Source: Pseudescherichia sp031998825 (GTDB lineage: Bacteria; Pseudomonadota; Gammaproteobacteria; Enterobacterales; Enterobacteriaceae). From it: a stretch of DNA of 64,000 nt. The stretch covers positions 1 to 64,000 of the forward strand of contig NZ_DAMACX010000004.1 of NCBI RefSeq assembly GCF_031998825.1. The letters are read 5' to 3'. The translations under genes and the position numbers were made by a program. This document shows positions 53,412 through 62,603 of the stretch, piece by piece. Each line of letters starts with the position of its first letter. The stretch's first letter is position 1. The notes under the pieces were generated by a model. That model had not been told where the DNA came from, searched no databases, and was given only the letters and a program-made list of their open reading frames with translations.

Positions 53412-54661
53412 TGCGCCTGCTCCTCGGGGATCAGCCAGTGGATCGCGGCCCACGTCCGGGCCATCTCTTTTTCCGCCTCGTTGGCGGCCAGCTCGCTATT
53501 CAGCACGCTACGCCGGGCCTCCAGCAGCGCTGTGAGATCGGACTGTCCGGCGCGATACTGCGCCGTCAGCAGGGTCAAACGCTGCCTGAGCAGGGGTAAT
53601 ACGTCATGCAGCTGGCGCGACCAGCGGAGCTGCGCCGCACGATAGTCGGCCACCAGAGTACGCACCTGGGCGACATGCTGGCGCTCGGTCAGCGCCAGAC
53701 GATCGTTGGCCTGCATGGTGCGCGCCAGATCGGCGGCGTGATTTTTATCCTGCCGGTGCGACTGAAACAGCGGCATATCGACGGTAAACATCACCCCCGC
53801 GAGGTCGTCATTGCCTTCAGAGCGGCGTCCGTAGTAGACCTCTACCTCAACGTCCGGGATTGCCGCGATGGCAGATTCAGCGGAGCGGGCCCTGGCGGTA
53901 TTGGCCTCCCGCGTGGCGGCCAATACTTCCGGATGCAGGGTGACGCCCTCCTCCAGCGCACTCTCCTCTGCCGGAAGTCGCTGGTAGAGGGGCATCTTCC
54001 CAACAGCGGCAGTGATCGTCTGCCCGGTAAGTTCGTACAGGCGGGTTTGCGCGATCTGCACGTCGCGTTCGGCAAGAGTGACGTTGTCCCGCATCGCGCT
54101 TTCGGTGATGCGCAGCGCCAGCACGCTCTCCGGCGCGGCGCTGCCCGCGCCAACGCTGGCTTTTTGCACGCTCTGCTGGCGGCTGGTTTCGGCCAGCAAC
54201 CGGCGGGCCGCCTCCAGGGCACGGGATGAAATCGCCAGATCCAGCCAGGCCTGGGCGGTATCCCGCTGCAGAGCGGCGCGGATCGCCTGGCCCTTCGCGT
54301 TGACGCTTTGCGACTCTGCCTGCAGGGTTTGCGCTTTCCGCTCGCGCTTATCCGCGCTGACGTACTGCTGCATAACGCCGACGCGCTGCATGGTCATCCC
54401 CTCTCGGGTAAAGCGGCGATCGTTACTGCCCTGCACCGGCAGGTTTTCAAGACCAAACTTCAGCTTTGGATCGGGCAGCTCGCGGGCCGATTCCGCCATG
54501 GCGTTAAGCGCCTGCGCCTCGTTACGGCTGGCGGAGAGTTCAGCGGAGTAGCGCTGAGCGGCAGCAAGGGTTTGCGTGAGGGTATACGGCTCCGCCTGCG
54601 CGACGGAGACGAACAGCATAAACAGCACGCCAGAGAGCGTACTGCATGTAAAAGAGAACAT
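53408..54661 (-). CDS. TolC-family outer-membrane efflux factor
   Basis: A 417-residue OEP protein with a signal peptide ending AQA near 23 and two repeated coiled-coil/beta units (ALNAMAESARELPDPKLKFGLENLP marks the first). It lacks the lipobox of CusC and is shorter (417 against about 457 residues), resembling CzcC-like factors more. It should form the outer-membrane duct for the CusBA complex encoded next. No cusF lies between this gene and cusB, unlike in E. coli cusCFBA. Confidence 0.85.
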   Translation of the reverse strand: MFSFTCSTLSGVLFMLFVSVAQAEPYTLTQTLAAAQRYSAELSASRNEAQALNAMAESARELPDPKLKFGLENLPVQGSNDRRFTREGMTMQRVGVMQQYVSADKRERKAQTLQAESQSVNAKGQAIRAALQRDTAQAWLDLAISSRALEAARRLLAETSRQQSVQKASVGAGSAAPESVLALRITESAMRDNVTLAERDVQIAQTRLYELTGQTITAAVGKMPLYQRLPAEESALEEGVTLHPEVLAATREANTARARSAESAIAAIPDVEVEVYYGRRSEGNDDLAGVMFTVDMPLFQSHRQDKNHAADLARTMQANDRLALTERQHVAQVRTLVADYRAAQLRWSRQLHDVLPLLRQRLTLLTAQYRAGQSDLTALLEARRSVLNSELAANEAEKEMARTWAAIHWLIPEEQAQ

Positions 54662-54714
54662 AGTAGAACCTCTGTTAATCGTAAATTGGGTAAATTCAAC
54701 GAATTAACAGGTAT

Positions 54715-55119
54715 CTACTCCCGGAACCGGCAAAAACGGATCGTTGCCGGCGGCCCTGCTGCGGGTGGGGTGAGCGACCATTCGGTGGGAGGCGTATCAG
54801 CACAGGCGGGCAGATTGATGGCAAGGGTGATCTCCACCGGCAAGGCCGCCAGCGATCCGTGCCCGGACTCCTTCTGCATCGCATCCGGCACGCAGTGCTT
54901 ATCGCACAGCGGTGCCTGGAGCGCCTGGGCCGCTGGGACCTCCGGCATCTGCATATGATCTACATGCTGGAGCATGGCGCTTTCACCCTGCATATCCAGC
55001 GTGCAGTCGTGGGAAGCAATCGCCACCTGGCTCTGGAACAGCAGCCAGCCGAACGCGATCAACAGCATCAGAAGATGCCGTTTGAGAAAGCGTAGCCGCC
55101 GAAGCCAGGGTGCGTGCAT
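54715..55119 (-). CDS. Small membrane-anchored Cys/His/Met-rich protein of the efflux operon
   Basis: A 134-residue protein beginning with a basic stretch and one hydrophobic helix (about 14-35), probably a signal anchor. The periplasmic part has candidate soft-metal ligands: HDC, MLQHVDHMQM and LCDKHC. It starts the minus-strand operon, 53 bp before the outer-membrane factor. The layout recalls DUF2946-type copper-associated proteins, but I cannot confirm the family. The ATG at 55119 is preferred to an in-frame GTG at 55128; neither has a clear ribosome site. A role in metal capture is inferred. Confidence 0.65.
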   Translation of the reverse strand: MHAPWLRRLRFLKRHLLMLLIAFGWLLFQSQVAIASHDCTLDMQGESAMLQHVDHMQMPEVPAAQALQAPLCDKHCVPDAMQKESGHGSLAALPVEITLAINLPACADTPPTEWSLTPPAAGPPATIRFCRFRE

Positions 55120-55268
55120 AAAGACCACATAAAGAGGGTGAGTTTGCCGAGTATACGCAGCGATTAATTAATACTTAAAGACTTTTTTAAGCGATTTCAC
55201 TTAGCCATATACAGAATTTCTACCCAGGTAGCCAATTCGTCAGATAATCCGTACTACTTAGCTATTTA

Positions 55269-55282
55269 TTGATTTCAGTCAG
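55269..55282 (+). promoter_or_regulatory. Possible FNR site upstream of dcuC
   Basis: TTGAT-N4-GTCAG has a perfect left half and a partial right half of the FNR consensus TTGAT-N4-ATCAA, 54 bp before the dcuC start. E. coli dcuC is FNR-activated. Confidence 0.4.
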
Positions 55283-55336
55283 CTACCGGTTCGCTTCTGT
55301 TGGGCACATTGCATGCCTTAATGATGAGAGGGAACC

Positions 55337-56710
55337 ATGTTGACCTTTATTGAACTCCTGATGGGCGTGGTGGTGATTGTTGGCGTTGCGCGCTACATCA
55401 TCAAAGGCTACTCGGCGACCGGCGTACTCTTTGTCGGCGGCCTGGTGCTGCTGATCGCCAGCGCGCTGATGGGCCATAAAATCCTGCCGTCGAGTGCCAC
55501 CAGTACCGGCTACAGCGCCACCGATATTGTCGAATATATCAAGATCCTGCTGATGAGCCGCGGCGGCGATCTCGGCATGATGATCATGATGCTGTGCGGG
55601 TTTGCCGCCTATATGACCCATATCGGGGCCAACGATATGGTGGTCAAGCTGGCCTCTAAGCCGCTGCGCTATATCAATTCGCCCTATGTACTGATGATCG
55701 CCGCCTACTTTGTGGCCTGCCTGATGTCGCTGGCGGTCTCCTCGGCCACCGGGCTTGGCGTGCTGCTAATGGCAACCCTCTTTCCGGTGATGGTCAACGT
55801 CGGTATTAGCCGTGGCGCGGCGGCGGCCATCTGTGCTTCACCGGCGGCGATTATCCTCTCCCCCACCTCCGGGGACGTGGTGTTAGCGGCCAAGGCCGCA
55901 GAGATGCCGCTGATCGACTTTGCCTTCAAAACCACCCTGCCCATCTCCATCGCTGCGATTATTGCGATGGCGATTGCCCACTTCTTCTGGCAGCGCTGGC
56001 TGGACAGAAAAGAGAGCATCTCTGCGGAGATGCTGGACGTCAGCGATATCACCACCAGCGCCCCCTCGTTTTACGCCATCCTGCCCTTTACCCCCATCGT
56101 CGGCGTGCTGATCTTTGATGGCAAATGGGGACCAGAGCTGCATATCATTACTATCCTGGTGATCTGCATGCTGCTGGCGGCGGTGCTGGAGTTTATGCGT
56201 GGCTTCAATACCCAACGGGTCTTCTCTGGACTGGAGGTGGCCTATCGCGGTATGGCGGACGCCTTCGCAGGGGTAGTGATCCTGCTGGTTGCCGCGGGGG
56301 TCTTTGCCCAGGGGCTGAGCACCATCGGCTTTATCCAGAGCCTGATCTCTATCGCCACCTCCTTTGGGTCGGCAAGTATTATCCTGATGCTGGTGCTGGT
56401 GACGCTGACCATGCTGGCAGCGATGACCACCGGCTCGGGCAATGCGCCGTTCTACGCCTTTGTGGAGATGATCCCGAAGCTGGCCAGCGAGGCAGGCATC
56501 AATCCGGCCTACCTGTCGATTCCCATGCTGCAGGCCTCTAACCTCGGACGCACAATATCTCCGGTCTCCGGCGTGGTGGTTGCCGTGGCCGGGATGGCGA
56601 AGATCTCCCCCTTCGAGGTGGTAAAACGCACGTCGGTGCCGGTTCTGGTGGGGTTAATCGTGGTGATTGTTGCCACGGAAATACTGGTCCCCGGTACGGC
56701 CCTGCGTTAA
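55337..56710 (+). CDS. dcuC: Anaerobic C4-dicarboxylate transporter DcuC
   Basis: A 457-residue polytopic carrier (E. coli 461), colinear with E. coli DcuC from MLTFIELLMGVVVIVGVARY to the end. It exports succinate and exchanges C4-dicarboxylates during anaerobic growth. About twelve membrane segments; GTP-free secondary transporter. It diverges from the efflux operon and is followed by its own terminator. Confidence 0.96.
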   Translation: MLTFIELLMGVVVIVGVARYIIKGYSATGVLFVGGLVLLIASALMGHKILPSSATSTGYSATDIVEYIKILLMSRGGDLGMMIMMLCGFAAYMTHIGANDMVVKLASKPLRYINSPYVLMIAAYFVACLMSLAVSSATGLGVLLMATLFPVMVNVGISRGAAAAICASPAAIILSPTSGDVVLAAKAAEMPLIDFAFKTTLPISIAAIIAMAIAHFFWQRWLDRKESISAEMLDVSDITTSAPSFYAILPFTPIVGVLIFDGKWGPELHIITILVICMLLAAVLEFMRGFNTQRVFSGLEVAYRGMADAFAGVVILLVAAGVFAQGLSTIGFIQSLISIATSFGSASIILMLVLVTLTMLAAMTTGSGNAPFYAFVEMIPKLASEAGINPAYLSIPMLQASNLGRTISPVSGVVVAVAGMAKISPFEVVKRTSVPVLVGLIVVIVATEILVPGTALR

Positions 56711-56720
56711 GCACCACACG

Positions 56721-56748
56721 AAAAAGCGCCTGTCCGGCGCTTTTTTTA
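56721..56748 (+). terminator. dcuC terminator
   Basis: AGCGCC / GGCGCT with loop TGTCC, preceded by AAAA and followed by six further T. Confidence 0.85.
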
Positions 56749-56798
56749 TGCTTTAATAACTTTCTGGAACTATTTAAATATATTCATCAGGAATTGAA

Positions 56799-57608
56799 AT
56801 GTTCAGAAAGGAGTTCGTCACTCTGCTTGCCGCAGCAACGGCCATGCTCTGGGCCGCCGCAGCGCCTGCCGCCCCGCTGAGCGCCACCCAGTACGGTGAT
56901 TTCGATCGCTATGTGCTGGCGCTCTCGTGGCAGACCGGGTTCTGCCAGAGCCAGCACGATCGCCGCCAGCGCGAGCCGGACGAGTGTCGCCTGCAAAAAG
57001 AGAGCGATAACAAAGACGATTTTCTGACCGTTCACGGCCTGTGGCCCGGCCTGCCAAAATCTATCGCCGCGCACGGGGTCGACGATCGCCGCTGGATGCG
57101 CTACGGCTGCGCCACCCGGCCGATACCCAACATGCCGGAGGCCCGCGTTGGGCAGAAGTGCGCCAGCGCAGAGACCGGCCTGTCGCTGGAGAGCGCCGCA
57201 AAACTTAACAGCGTGATGCCGGGAGCCGGGGCCAACTCCTGTCTCGAGCGCTATGAGTATGCCAAGCACGGGGTCTGCTTTGGTTTCGATCCGGATGCCT
57301 ACTTTGGCGTGATGGTGCGCATGGCCAGCGAGATTAAACAGAGCACGCTGGGTAAGTTTATTGCAGCTAACTACGGAGAGCGCGTCAGCCGCAGCGACTT
57401 TGACGCCGCCTTCGCCCGGACATATGGCGTCGCTAACGTGAAAGCCGTGAAGCTAACCTGCAACGGTAACCCGGCCTACCTGACGGAAGTACAGATCACC
57501 CTGAAGGCGAGCGCGATTAACCAACCGCTCTCTGCCACCTCGTTTATTGCCCAGCCGCACCCTGGCAACTGCGGCAAAGAGTTTATTCTGGATGAAGTGG
57601 GATATTAA
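56799..57608 (+). CDS. rna: Ribonuclease I (RNase T2 family)
   Basis: A 269-residue periplasmic ribonuclease (E. coli 268). Signal peptide to AAP near 24; both catalytic signatures are present, CAS1 FLTVHGLWPGL and CAS2 ERYEYAKHGVCFG, with several disulfide cysteines. It degrades RNA with little base specificity. In E. coli rnk lies between rna and ybdR; it is absent here. Confidence 0.96.
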   Translation: MFRKEFVTLLAAATAMLWAAAAPAAPLSATQYGDFDRYVLALSWQTGFCQSQHDRRQREPDECRLQKESDNKDDFLTVHGLWPGLPKSIAAHGVDDRRWMRYGCATRPIPNMPEARVGQKCASAETGLSLESAAKLNSVMPGAGANSCLERYEYAKHGVCFGFDPDAYFGVMVRMASEIKQSTLGKFIAANYGERVSRSDFDAAFARTYGVANVKAVKLTCNGNPAYLTEVQITLKASAINQPLSATSFIAQPHPGNCGKEFILDEVGY

Positions 57609-57664
57609 CAAGAAACAGCCTACCCTCTGGGTATTATCAGAGGACAGGCTGAGTAGAGGACGCC

Positions 57665-58906
57665 TTACGCTGGCGGCAGGTTGATATTACCGTTGCTCAG
57701 GGCCGTTACGCTGGCTCTCGCCGCTTCCGGACTTTGCGCGCCAGGAACCAGAATGATTTTGCGGCAGTCATCCTGGCGTTTATCGAACATCTCATAGCCG
57801 CGAGCCGCATCTTCAAGCGGCAGATAGTGGGTAACGATCTCCTCCGGCTTCAGCAGACCCTGCTCGATCAGCGGCAGCAGCTCCGGCAGCCAGGCGTGAA
57901 CGTGGGTCTGGCCCATGCGGAACGAAATGCCTTTATCGAAGGCGTCACCAAACAGGAAGCCGTGGATAAAGCCTGCATAGACGCCCGGTACGCTGACGAT
58001 CCCGCCCCGGCGCACGGCGGCAATGGACTGGCGCAGCACCTTCCCGCTGCTGCCCTCCAGCTTAAGGTTTGTCAGCACCGTTTCGGTGGTGCTACCTTTC
58101 GCCTCAAAGCCGACAGCATCGATCACCGCATCTACGCCGCGATTGCCCGGCGTATTTTCGATGATAATTTCGGCCGGATCGTCATGCTTATCGAAGTTGA
58201 TAGGGATAACGCCATAACGCTCTTCAGCAAAGCGCAGACGGTAATCGTTGTGGTCGACCATAAAGATCTGTTCGGCTCCCAGCAGACGGGCACAGGCAGC
58301 GGTAAGCAAGCCCACCGGGCCAGCCCCATAGATCGCAATCCGCGAGCCTTGTTTGACGTCAGCGTTTTTGACTGCCTGCCAGGCCGTCGGCAGGATATCA
58401 GAGAGGAATAGCGCTTTATCATCGGAAAGCAGCTGCGGCACCTTGAAAGGGTTGACGTCGCCCTTAGGCACGCGGACATACTCTGCCTGGCCACCCGGCA
58501 CGCCGCCGTAGAGGTGGCTATAGCCAAACAGCGCGGCCGGCGGTGGGATCTGTTTTTTATTCAGGGCCGCGCCTTTGCCGCCGTTGGTGGTTTCACAGGC
58601 GGCATACTGGTGCTGCTGACAGAAGAAACAGCTGCCGCAGGCAATCACGAAGGGAATCACCACCCGCTCGCCCTTCTGGATATTTTTCACGTCGCGCCCG
58701 ACTTCGACCACTTCGCCCATAAACTCGTGGCCGAAGATATCACCATGCTCTGTTTTAGGAATTTTACCGTGGTACAGATGCAGGTCGGAGCCGCAGATGG
58801 CGGTCGCGGTAATGCGCAGAATAATGTCGTCCTGCTGTTCAATAATCGGATCCGGCACGCTCTCGACGCGAACGTTATGGGGACCATGATACGTCAATGC
58901 TTTCAT
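57665..58906 (-). CDS. ybdR: Zinc-dependent alcohol dehydrogenase YbdR
   Basis: A 413-residue medium-chain dehydrogenase (E. coli 412). Catalytic zinc ligands in TAICGSDLH and GHEFMGEVVE; structural zinc loop CGSCFFCQQHQYAAC with four cysteines; Rossmann motif IYGAGPVGLLT. It resembles glutathione-independent formaldehyde dehydrogenases, but its natural substrate is not established. uspG, between ybdR and ahpF in E. coli, is missing. Confidence 0.93.
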   Translation of the reverse strand: MKALTYHGPHNVRVESVPDPIIEQQDDIILRITATAICGSDLHLYHGKIPKTEHGDIFGHEFMGEVVEVGRDVKNIQKGERVVIPFVIACGSCFFCQQHQYAACETTNGGKGAALNKKQIPPPAALFGYSHLYGGVPGGQAEYVRVPKGDVNPFKVPQLLSDDKALFLSDILPTAWQAVKNADVKQGSRIAIYGAGPVGLLTAACARLLGAEQIFMVDHNDYRLRFAEERYGVIPINFDKHDDPAEIIIENTPGNRGVDAVIDAVGFEAKGSTTETVLTNLKLEGSSGKVLRQSIAAVRRGGIVSVPGVYAGFIHGFLFGDAFDKGISFRMGQTHVHAWLPELLPLIEQGLLKPEEIVTHYLPLEDAARGYEMFDKRQDDCRKIILVPGAQSPEAARASVTALSNGNINLPPA

Positions 58907-59048
58907 TCATACCTCCGCTACCCCGTTAGATCGGGAGAGTGAAAATTAGGCTTGCACGGATCAAGGTTAGTCAGTCCAGACGCTAATCTGGGCGGCAGGG
59001 CGAATCGACGGCGGTTTTGGGAGTAATCTTAGCGGAAAAAAGACGTGA

Positions 59049-59078
59049 TAAAAAAAGAGGCTACCCGAAGGTAGCCTC
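59049..59078 (-). terminator. ahpF terminator
   Basis: On the minus strand GAGGCTAC / GTAGCCTC closes around a 6-base loop and is followed by seven T, 33 bp after the ahpF stop. Confidence 0.85.
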
Positions 59079-59110
59079 GCTGCTCACAGTGCAGGTGTCT
59101 TACTTGCTTA

Positions 59111-60673
59111 TTATACTGTCGTGCGGATCAGGTGGTCGAACGCACTCAGAGAGGCTTTCGCACCTTCACCCGTGGCGATGATGATCTGTTTGTACGGCAC
59201 GGTGGTGCAGTCGCCAGCCGCGAACACGCCCTTCACGCTGGTTTCGCACTTCGCATCGATGATGATCTCACCCATACGGTTACGCTCAACCGCGCCCTCC
59301 AGCCAGTTGGTGTTCGGCAGCAGACCGATCTGCACGAAGATACCTGCCAGTTCGATGTGATGCACATCGCCGCTCACGCGGGCACGATACTCAAGGCCGG
59401 TCAGTTTGGTGCCGTCGCCTTTCACTTCGGTGGTCTGGGCGTTGAGAATGATATCGACGTTTTTCAGGCTGCGTACTTTATCCTGCAGCACCTTGTCGGC
59501 TTTCATCTCTGGCGCAAACTCCAGCAGGGTAACGTGTTCAACGATACCGGCCAGGTCGATAGCTGCTTCAACGCCGGAGTTACCGCCGCCGATGACCGCG
59601 ACGCGTTTACCTTTGAACAGCGGGCCGTCGCAGTGCGGACAGTAGGTTACGCCGCGGGTACGGTACTGCTCTTCGCCCGGCACGCCCATGTTGCGCCATT
59701 TTGCACCGGTAGCGATGATCACGCTGCGTGCCTTCAGCACCGCGCCAGAGGCGGTTTCAATCTGATGCAGGCCGCCCTCTTCTGCTGCCGGGGTCAGTCT
59801 GGTTGCGCTCTGGGTGTCGATAACGTCAACATCATAGTCATCAACGTGAGCCTTCAGCGCGCCGGCCAGCTTCTGGCCTTCGGTTTTCGGCACGGAGATG
59901 TAGTTTTCGATATCCACGGTGTCGAGGACCTGGCCACCGAAACGCTCGCCCATCAGGCCGGTACGAATACCTTTACGTGCAGAGTAGACCGCTGCCGCTG
60001 CACCTGCCGGGCCGGAGCCAACGATCAGCACATCGTAAGCATCACGTTTGTTCAGCTCTTCCGCCGCGCGTTTTTCCGCACCGGTATCCACTTTAGAGAC
60101 GATTTCGGTCAGGGTCATACGGCCTGAACCAAACTCAACGCCGTTCAGGAATACTGCCGGAACGCCCATGACGTTGCGATCGGTGATTTCGTTCTGGAAT
60201 ACGCCGCCGTCAATCGCCGTATGCTTGATGCGTGGGTTGAGCACGGACATCAGGTTCAACGCCTGGACCACGTCCGGGCAGTTGTGGCAGGAGAGCGAGT
60301 AGTAGGTTTCGAACTCAAAGTCCCCTTCCAGCGCGGCGATCTGCTCAAGCATCTCTTTCGCTTCTTTAGAAGGATGACCACCGGTCCACAGCAGCGCCAG
60401 AACCAGAGAGGTAAATTCGTGGCCCAGCGGAGAGCCGGCAAAGCGCGGACCCTGGTTTGAGCCTGGGTTAGTAATCAGGAATGACGGTTTACGGACCGCC
60501 AGCTGATTGTCCTCTTTAAAGGAGACTTTATCAGACAGCTCGGCGATCTCCGCCAGCAGTTCCTTGATCTCTGCCGATTTAGCGCTGTCGTCCAGCGTAG
60601 CAATCAGCTCAACAGGTTTAGTCAGACGCTCAAGATAAGCCTTAAGCTGGGTTTTCATTGTAGTGTCGAGCAT
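59111..60673 (-). CDS. ahpF: Alkyl hydroperoxide reductase subunit F
   Basis: A 520-residue flavoprotein disulfide reductase (E. coli 521). The N-terminal double thioredoxin domain has CHNC near 129-132, then FAD (VGSGPAGAAAA) and NADH (VIGGGNSGVEAA) domains with redox-active CPHC near 345-348. It passes electrons from NADH to AhpC. It lies 155 bp after ahpC, with a REP-like sequence between. Confidence 0.97.
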   Translation of the reverse strand: MLDTTMKTQLKAYLERLTKPVELIATLDDSAKSAEIKELLAEIAELSDKVSFKEDNQLAVRKPSFLITNPGSNQGPRFAGSPLGHEFTSLVLALLWTGGHPSKEAKEMLEQIAALEGDFEFETYYSLSCHNCPDVVQALNLMSVLNPRIKHTAIDGGVFQNEITDRNVMGVPAVFLNGVEFGSGRMTLTEIVSKVDTGAEKRAAEELNKRDAYDVLIVGSGPAGAAAAVYSARKGIRTGLMGERFGGQVLDTVDIENYISVPKTEGQKLAGALKAHVDDYDVDVIDTQSATRLTPAAEEGGLHQIETASGAVLKARSVIIATGAKWRNMGVPGEEQYRTRGVTYCPHCDGPLFKGKRVAVIGGGNSGVEAAIDLAGIVEHVTLLEFAPEMKADKVLQDKVRSLKNVDIILNAQTTEVKGDGTKLTGLEYRARVSGDVHHIELAGIFVQIGLLPNTNWLEGAVERNRMGEIIIDAKCETSVKGVFAAGDCTTVPYKQIIIATGEGAKASLSAFDHLIRTTV

Positions 60674-60782
60674 GAATTATCTCCTGCGTAAAAAACATCA
60701 TCATGCAAGCTGCCTCAATAGGGCTGCCTGAATGCAACTTGAATCATGTTGTTAGGGAAAAACGGGTGCATAGCGCACCCGT

Positions 60783-60826
60783 AGTATGTAGGCCCGTGCA
60801 AGCGCAGCGCCGCCGGGCTTTTTCAG
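60783..60826. repeat. REP-like unit between ahpC and ahpF
   Basis: TGTAGGCCCGTGCAAGCGCAGCGCCGCCGGGC has the TAGGCC...GCGC...GCCGGGC pattern of a REP unit. In this place it could lower ahpF relative to ahpC by mRNA processing. Confidence 0.55.
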
Positions 60827-60828
60827 AC

Positions 60829-61392
60829 TTAGATCTTACCGACGAGGTCCAGAGACGGAGCCAGGGTCGCTTCGCCCTCTTTCCATTTAGCCGGGCACAC
60901 TTCGCCTGGGTGAGCAGCAACGTACTGAGCCGCTTTGATTTTACGCAGCAGGTCAGATGCGTCACGACCAATGCCTTCTGCAGTCACTTCGATCGCCTGG
61001 ATGATACCCTGCGGGTCAACGATGAAGGTACCGCGGTCAGCCAGACCTTCGTCTTCACGCATGTTTTCGAAGTTACGGGTCAGCGCGCCAGTCGGGTCAC
61101 CGATCATCGCATATTTGATTTTTGCGATGGTGTCAGAGCTGCTGTGCCACGCTTTGTGGGTGAAATGGGTGTCGGTAGAGACGGAGTACACGTCCACGCC
61201 CAGTTTCTGCAACTCATCGTAGTGATCGGCTACGTCGCCCAGCTCGGTCGGGCAAACGAAGGTGAAGTCAGCCGGATAGAAGAAGAAGACGCTCCAGCGG
61301 CCTTCGGTATCTTTCTCGGTCACTTCGATGAATTCACCGTTTTTGAACGCCTGGTTTTTGAAAGGTTTGATCTTGGTATTGATTAAGGACAT
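60829..61392 (-). CDS. ahpC: Alkyl hydroperoxide reductase subunit C (peroxiredoxin)
   Basis: A 187-residue typical 2-Cys peroxiredoxin, the E. coli length. Peroxidatic Cys in FTFVCPTELGD near 47, resolving Cys in HPGEVCPAKW near 166. It reduces H2O2 and organic peroxides with AhpF. AGGAAG precedes the ATG. An OxyR-like site lies about 165 bp upstream. Confidence 0.98.
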   Translation of the reverse strand: MSLINTKIKPFKNQAFKNGEFIEVTEKDTEGRWSVFFFYPADFTFVCPTELGDVADHYDELQKLGVDVYSVSTDTHFTHKAWHSSSDTIAKIKYAMIGDPTGALTRNFENMREDEGLADRGTFIVDPQGIIQAIEVTAEGIGRDASDLLRKIKAAQYVAAHPGEVCPAKWKEGEATLAPSLDLVGKI

Positions 61393-61556
61393 CTATACTT
61401 CCTCCGTGGTTTCGATGAGATGTAAGGTACCGAATTTTGACGACATCGGCTAATGCGTTTGCTTTATCAAATCAATCAGCGATATCTAACAACGTAAAAG
61501 CCGTAACGGCGTCGGGGATTACATCACTCCCCCGATCAAAGGGCAATGCGCGGCTG

Positions 61557-61593
61557 TAAGGTGTGACCTATGGCTGTGATAGGTTGCGCCGTT
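61557..61593. promoter_or_regulatory. OxyR-like site between ahpC and ybdO
   Basis: The core CTAT-N7-ATAG (61568-61582) matches the centre of the OxyR motif perfectly. The outer quarters TAAG and CGTT match at half their bases, and three of four internal T/A positions agree. E. coli ahpCF is activated by oxidised OxyR. Confidence 0.7.
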
Positions 61594-61696
61594 ATGAGTA
61601 CACTTTAGGACACATCGTTTAATATCGGTCTTTTCATGGTATATTTCTTTCCGTCCTGAGATCGTTATTAATAAGCAGCAGTACGGCGAGATAAAA

Positions 61697-62602
61697 ATGG
61701 CTAACCTCTACGATTTAAAAAAATTCGATCTTAATCTGCTGCTTATATTTGAGTGTATTTATCAGCATCAGAGCATCAGTAAAGCAGCCAAGGCGCTCTT
61801 TATTACTCCCTCCGCCGTAAGCCAATCCTTGCAGCGTCTTCGCGCCCATCTCGACGATCCGCTCTTTGTCCGCAGCGGAAAAGGCGTGACGCCGACAACG
61901 GTGGCGATCAACCTGCATATGCATCTCGAGGAGAACCTTAACCAGCTTGAGCAGACCATCAATATGATGAACAGCAACGAGCTGAGTAAAAAGTTTGTGA
62001 TTTTCACTCCACAGCTGCTAATAAGTGAAGGAAGCATGGCGCTGGTCACCACCCTACGCGATCAGGCCAGCTATGCCATAGAGCATCATGATATTTTTAT
62101 CACCCCGCAGTCGGCCGAAGAGCTGCTGACCTACCGCAAGGCCGATCTCATTATCTCTCTCTTTCCGATTGCTAATCCAGCCATCGTCTGCGAAAAGCTC
62201 TCCTGCGAGCCGCTGGTGCTGGTATGCAGTGCAGATCACCCGCGCCTGAATGGAAAAGTAAACGTGAGCGATGTTCTGGCCGAGGGATTTACCTTTTACA
62301 GCACGCCAGAAAAAGGGGCGCTGGCGTTACAACGAGAAATTGCAGCGCTATTGCCGCAGCGCAATATTCTTTTCAGCAGTGACTCATACATCTCTATTAT
62401 TAATATTATTAACGAGTCTGCACTTATCGGGATTATGCCGCTGTCTACCTTTAACCACTATAAAAAGATAATGAGTTTAAAAATAGTGGATGTCGATATC
62501 ACCCTGCCCGAATTAGATATATTTATGCTTTATAACCGGGCATCGCTAAACGGCAGCGCCTTCGCCAGCCTGATCGATACGATAAAGCTGGCGGATCGTT
62601 AG
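61697..62602 (+). CDS. ybdO: LysR-type regulator YbdO
   Basis: A 301-residue LysR-family protein. The N-terminal HTH (MANLYDLKKFDLNLLLIFECIYQHQSIS, to about residue 70) closely follows E. coli YbdO; the effector domain diverges more. It is divergent from ahpC across 304 bp, where E. coli has dsbG. Its own targets are not visible here. It belongs to the same LysR subgroup as ybeF in this window. Confidence 0.9.
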   Translation: MANLYDLKKFDLNLLLIFECIYQHQSISKAAKALFITPSAVSQSLQRLRAHLDDPLFVRSGKGVTPTTVAINLHMHLEENLNQLEQTINMMNSNELSKKFVIFTPQLLISEGSMALVTTLRDQASYAIEHHDIFITPQSAEELLTYRKADLIISLFPIANPAIVCEKLSCEPLVLVCSADHPRLNGKVNVSDVLAEGFTFYSTPEKGALALQREIAALLPQRNILFSSDSYISIINIINESALIGIMPLSTFNHYKKIMSLKIVDVDITLPELDIFMLYNRASLNGSAFASLIDTIKLADR

Positions 62603-62603
62603 A

